From Streptomyces sp. NA02950 (lineage in GTDB: Bacteria; Actinomycetota; Actinomycetes; Streptomycetales; Streptomycetaceae): a stretch of 64,000 nt of DNA. The stretch is taken from contig NZ_CP054916.1 of the NCBI RefSeq assembly GCF_013364155.1, positions 6,135,001 to 6,199,000 on the forward strand, in the 5' to 3' direction. This document shows, in pieces, positions 63,656-64,000 of this stretch. Numbering within the stretch: position 1 is the first letter of the stretch; every line of letters starts with the position of its first letter. Both the position numbers and the translations under genes were made by a program. The notes beneath the pieces were generated by a model that did not search any database, had not been told where the DNA came from, and saw only the letters and a list, made by a program, of their open reading frames with translations.

Positions 63656-64000
63656 GTGACCGAGACCGCCAAGACTCCTGCCGATTTCTGGTTCGATCCG
63701 CTCTGCCCCTGGGCATGGATGACCTCGCGCTGGATGCTCGAGGTGGAGAAGGTCCGCCCGGTCGAGGTGCGTTGGCATGTGATGAGCCTGGCCGTGCTGA
63801 ACGAACCCAAGCTGGACGAGCTGCCCGAGGAGTACCGCGAGCTGCTGAAGACCGCCTGGGGGCCGGTGCGGGTGTGCATCGCCGCCGAGCGGAAGCACGG
63901 CAGCGAGGTGCTCGGCCCGCTCTATACCGCCCTCGGCACCCGCTTCCACAACCAGGGCCTGGAGAAGAACCGCGAGACGCTCGTGGCCGCCCTGGAGGAG
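63656..64000 (+). CDS. DsbA-family mycothiol-dependent reductase-like (5' part)
   Basis: The first 115 residues of a gene running off the window; GTG 63656 after AGAGGAG. The start FWFDPLCPWAWMTSRWMLEV and HVMSLAVLN is that of the DsbA-like mycothiol-dependent nitroreductase family (Rv2466c in M. tuberculosis). The active site is Cys-Pro-Trp-Ala instead of CPWC, so only one cysteine remains, suggesting a monothiol mechanism through mycothiol. It diverges from pepN. Confidence 0.85.
   Translation, partial: MTETAKTPADFWFDPLCPWAWMTSRWMLEVEKVRPVEVRWHVMSLAVLNEPKLDELPEEYRELLKTAWGPVRVCIAAERKHGSEVLGPLYTALGTRFHNQGLEKNRETLVAALEE

Overview
The window is chromosomal DNA of a Streptomyces or very close relative. 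The evidence is the very high GC content, the frequent GTG starts, rare TTA codons, a chitosan-utilisation csn operon, a class E sortase signal (LAETG), an SsbB-type single-stranded DNA-binding protein beside a dynamin-like gene pair, and a mycothiol-type DsbA relative. From about 11 kb onward, gene content and order resemble the part of the S. coelicolor chromosome holding ssbB, the csn operon, malQ, asd and pepN. That comparison is from memory, not from a search.

Layout. (1) 1-10.9 kb is accessory DNA. A minus-strand trio (lytic transglycosylase/M23 peptidase, TPR-like protein, phosphatase-like protein) diverges from a tightly packed plus-strand run of type IV secretion-like genes: ParA/MinD-like protein, small membrane protein, TcpC-like protein, VirB6/TrbL-like channel, SCO6880-like protein and VirB4-like ATPase. 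It ends in a frame-shifted tyrosine-integrase remnant beside the 3' end of tRNA-Arg(TCT), so it looks like an immobilised integrative conjugative element. (2) 11.4-15.9 kb holds dynA-dynB and ssbB, a cell-division and chromosome-segregation group used in sporulation. (3) 16-22.6 kb holds a thioester-domain surface protein, EttA, a thioesterase, an unknown protein, a truncated haemoglobin and a PCMT-type methyltransferase, with two related palindromic MITE-like elements. (4) 22.8-33.5 kb is a minus-strand signalling cluster: GlnX (membrane transducer), GlnH (amino-acid binding protein), a coiled-coil protein, PknG kinase, PP2C phosphatase, a VWA protein and an FHA protein. It looks like an extended form of the mycobacterial GlnH-GlnX-PknG sensory pathway. 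(5) 34-42.2 kb holds a beta-helix surface protein and the complete csnR-E-F-G-H-K operon, with a probable CsnR operator upstream. (6) 42.4-50.7 kb holds an MscS channel, an HNH endonuclease, a GH84-type glycosidase, a small three-repeat protein, malQ (with an in-frame TTA codon) and a small membrane protein. (7) 50.7-52.6 kb is an apparently intact group IIC intron with its maturase, inserted just after the malQ operon terminator. (8) 52.8-64 kb holds an acyl-ACP desaturase with a tandem operator, two aminopeptidase N paralogues, asd, a Tat-type metallophosphoesterase, a DUF559-like protein and the start of a CPWA DsbA-family gene.

Coordinates come from the open frames and from reading ribosome-binding sites and family starts. 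Functional calls rest on recognised motifs and remembered families; no database search was run. Large open frames antisense to the real genes are GC artefacts and are omitted.
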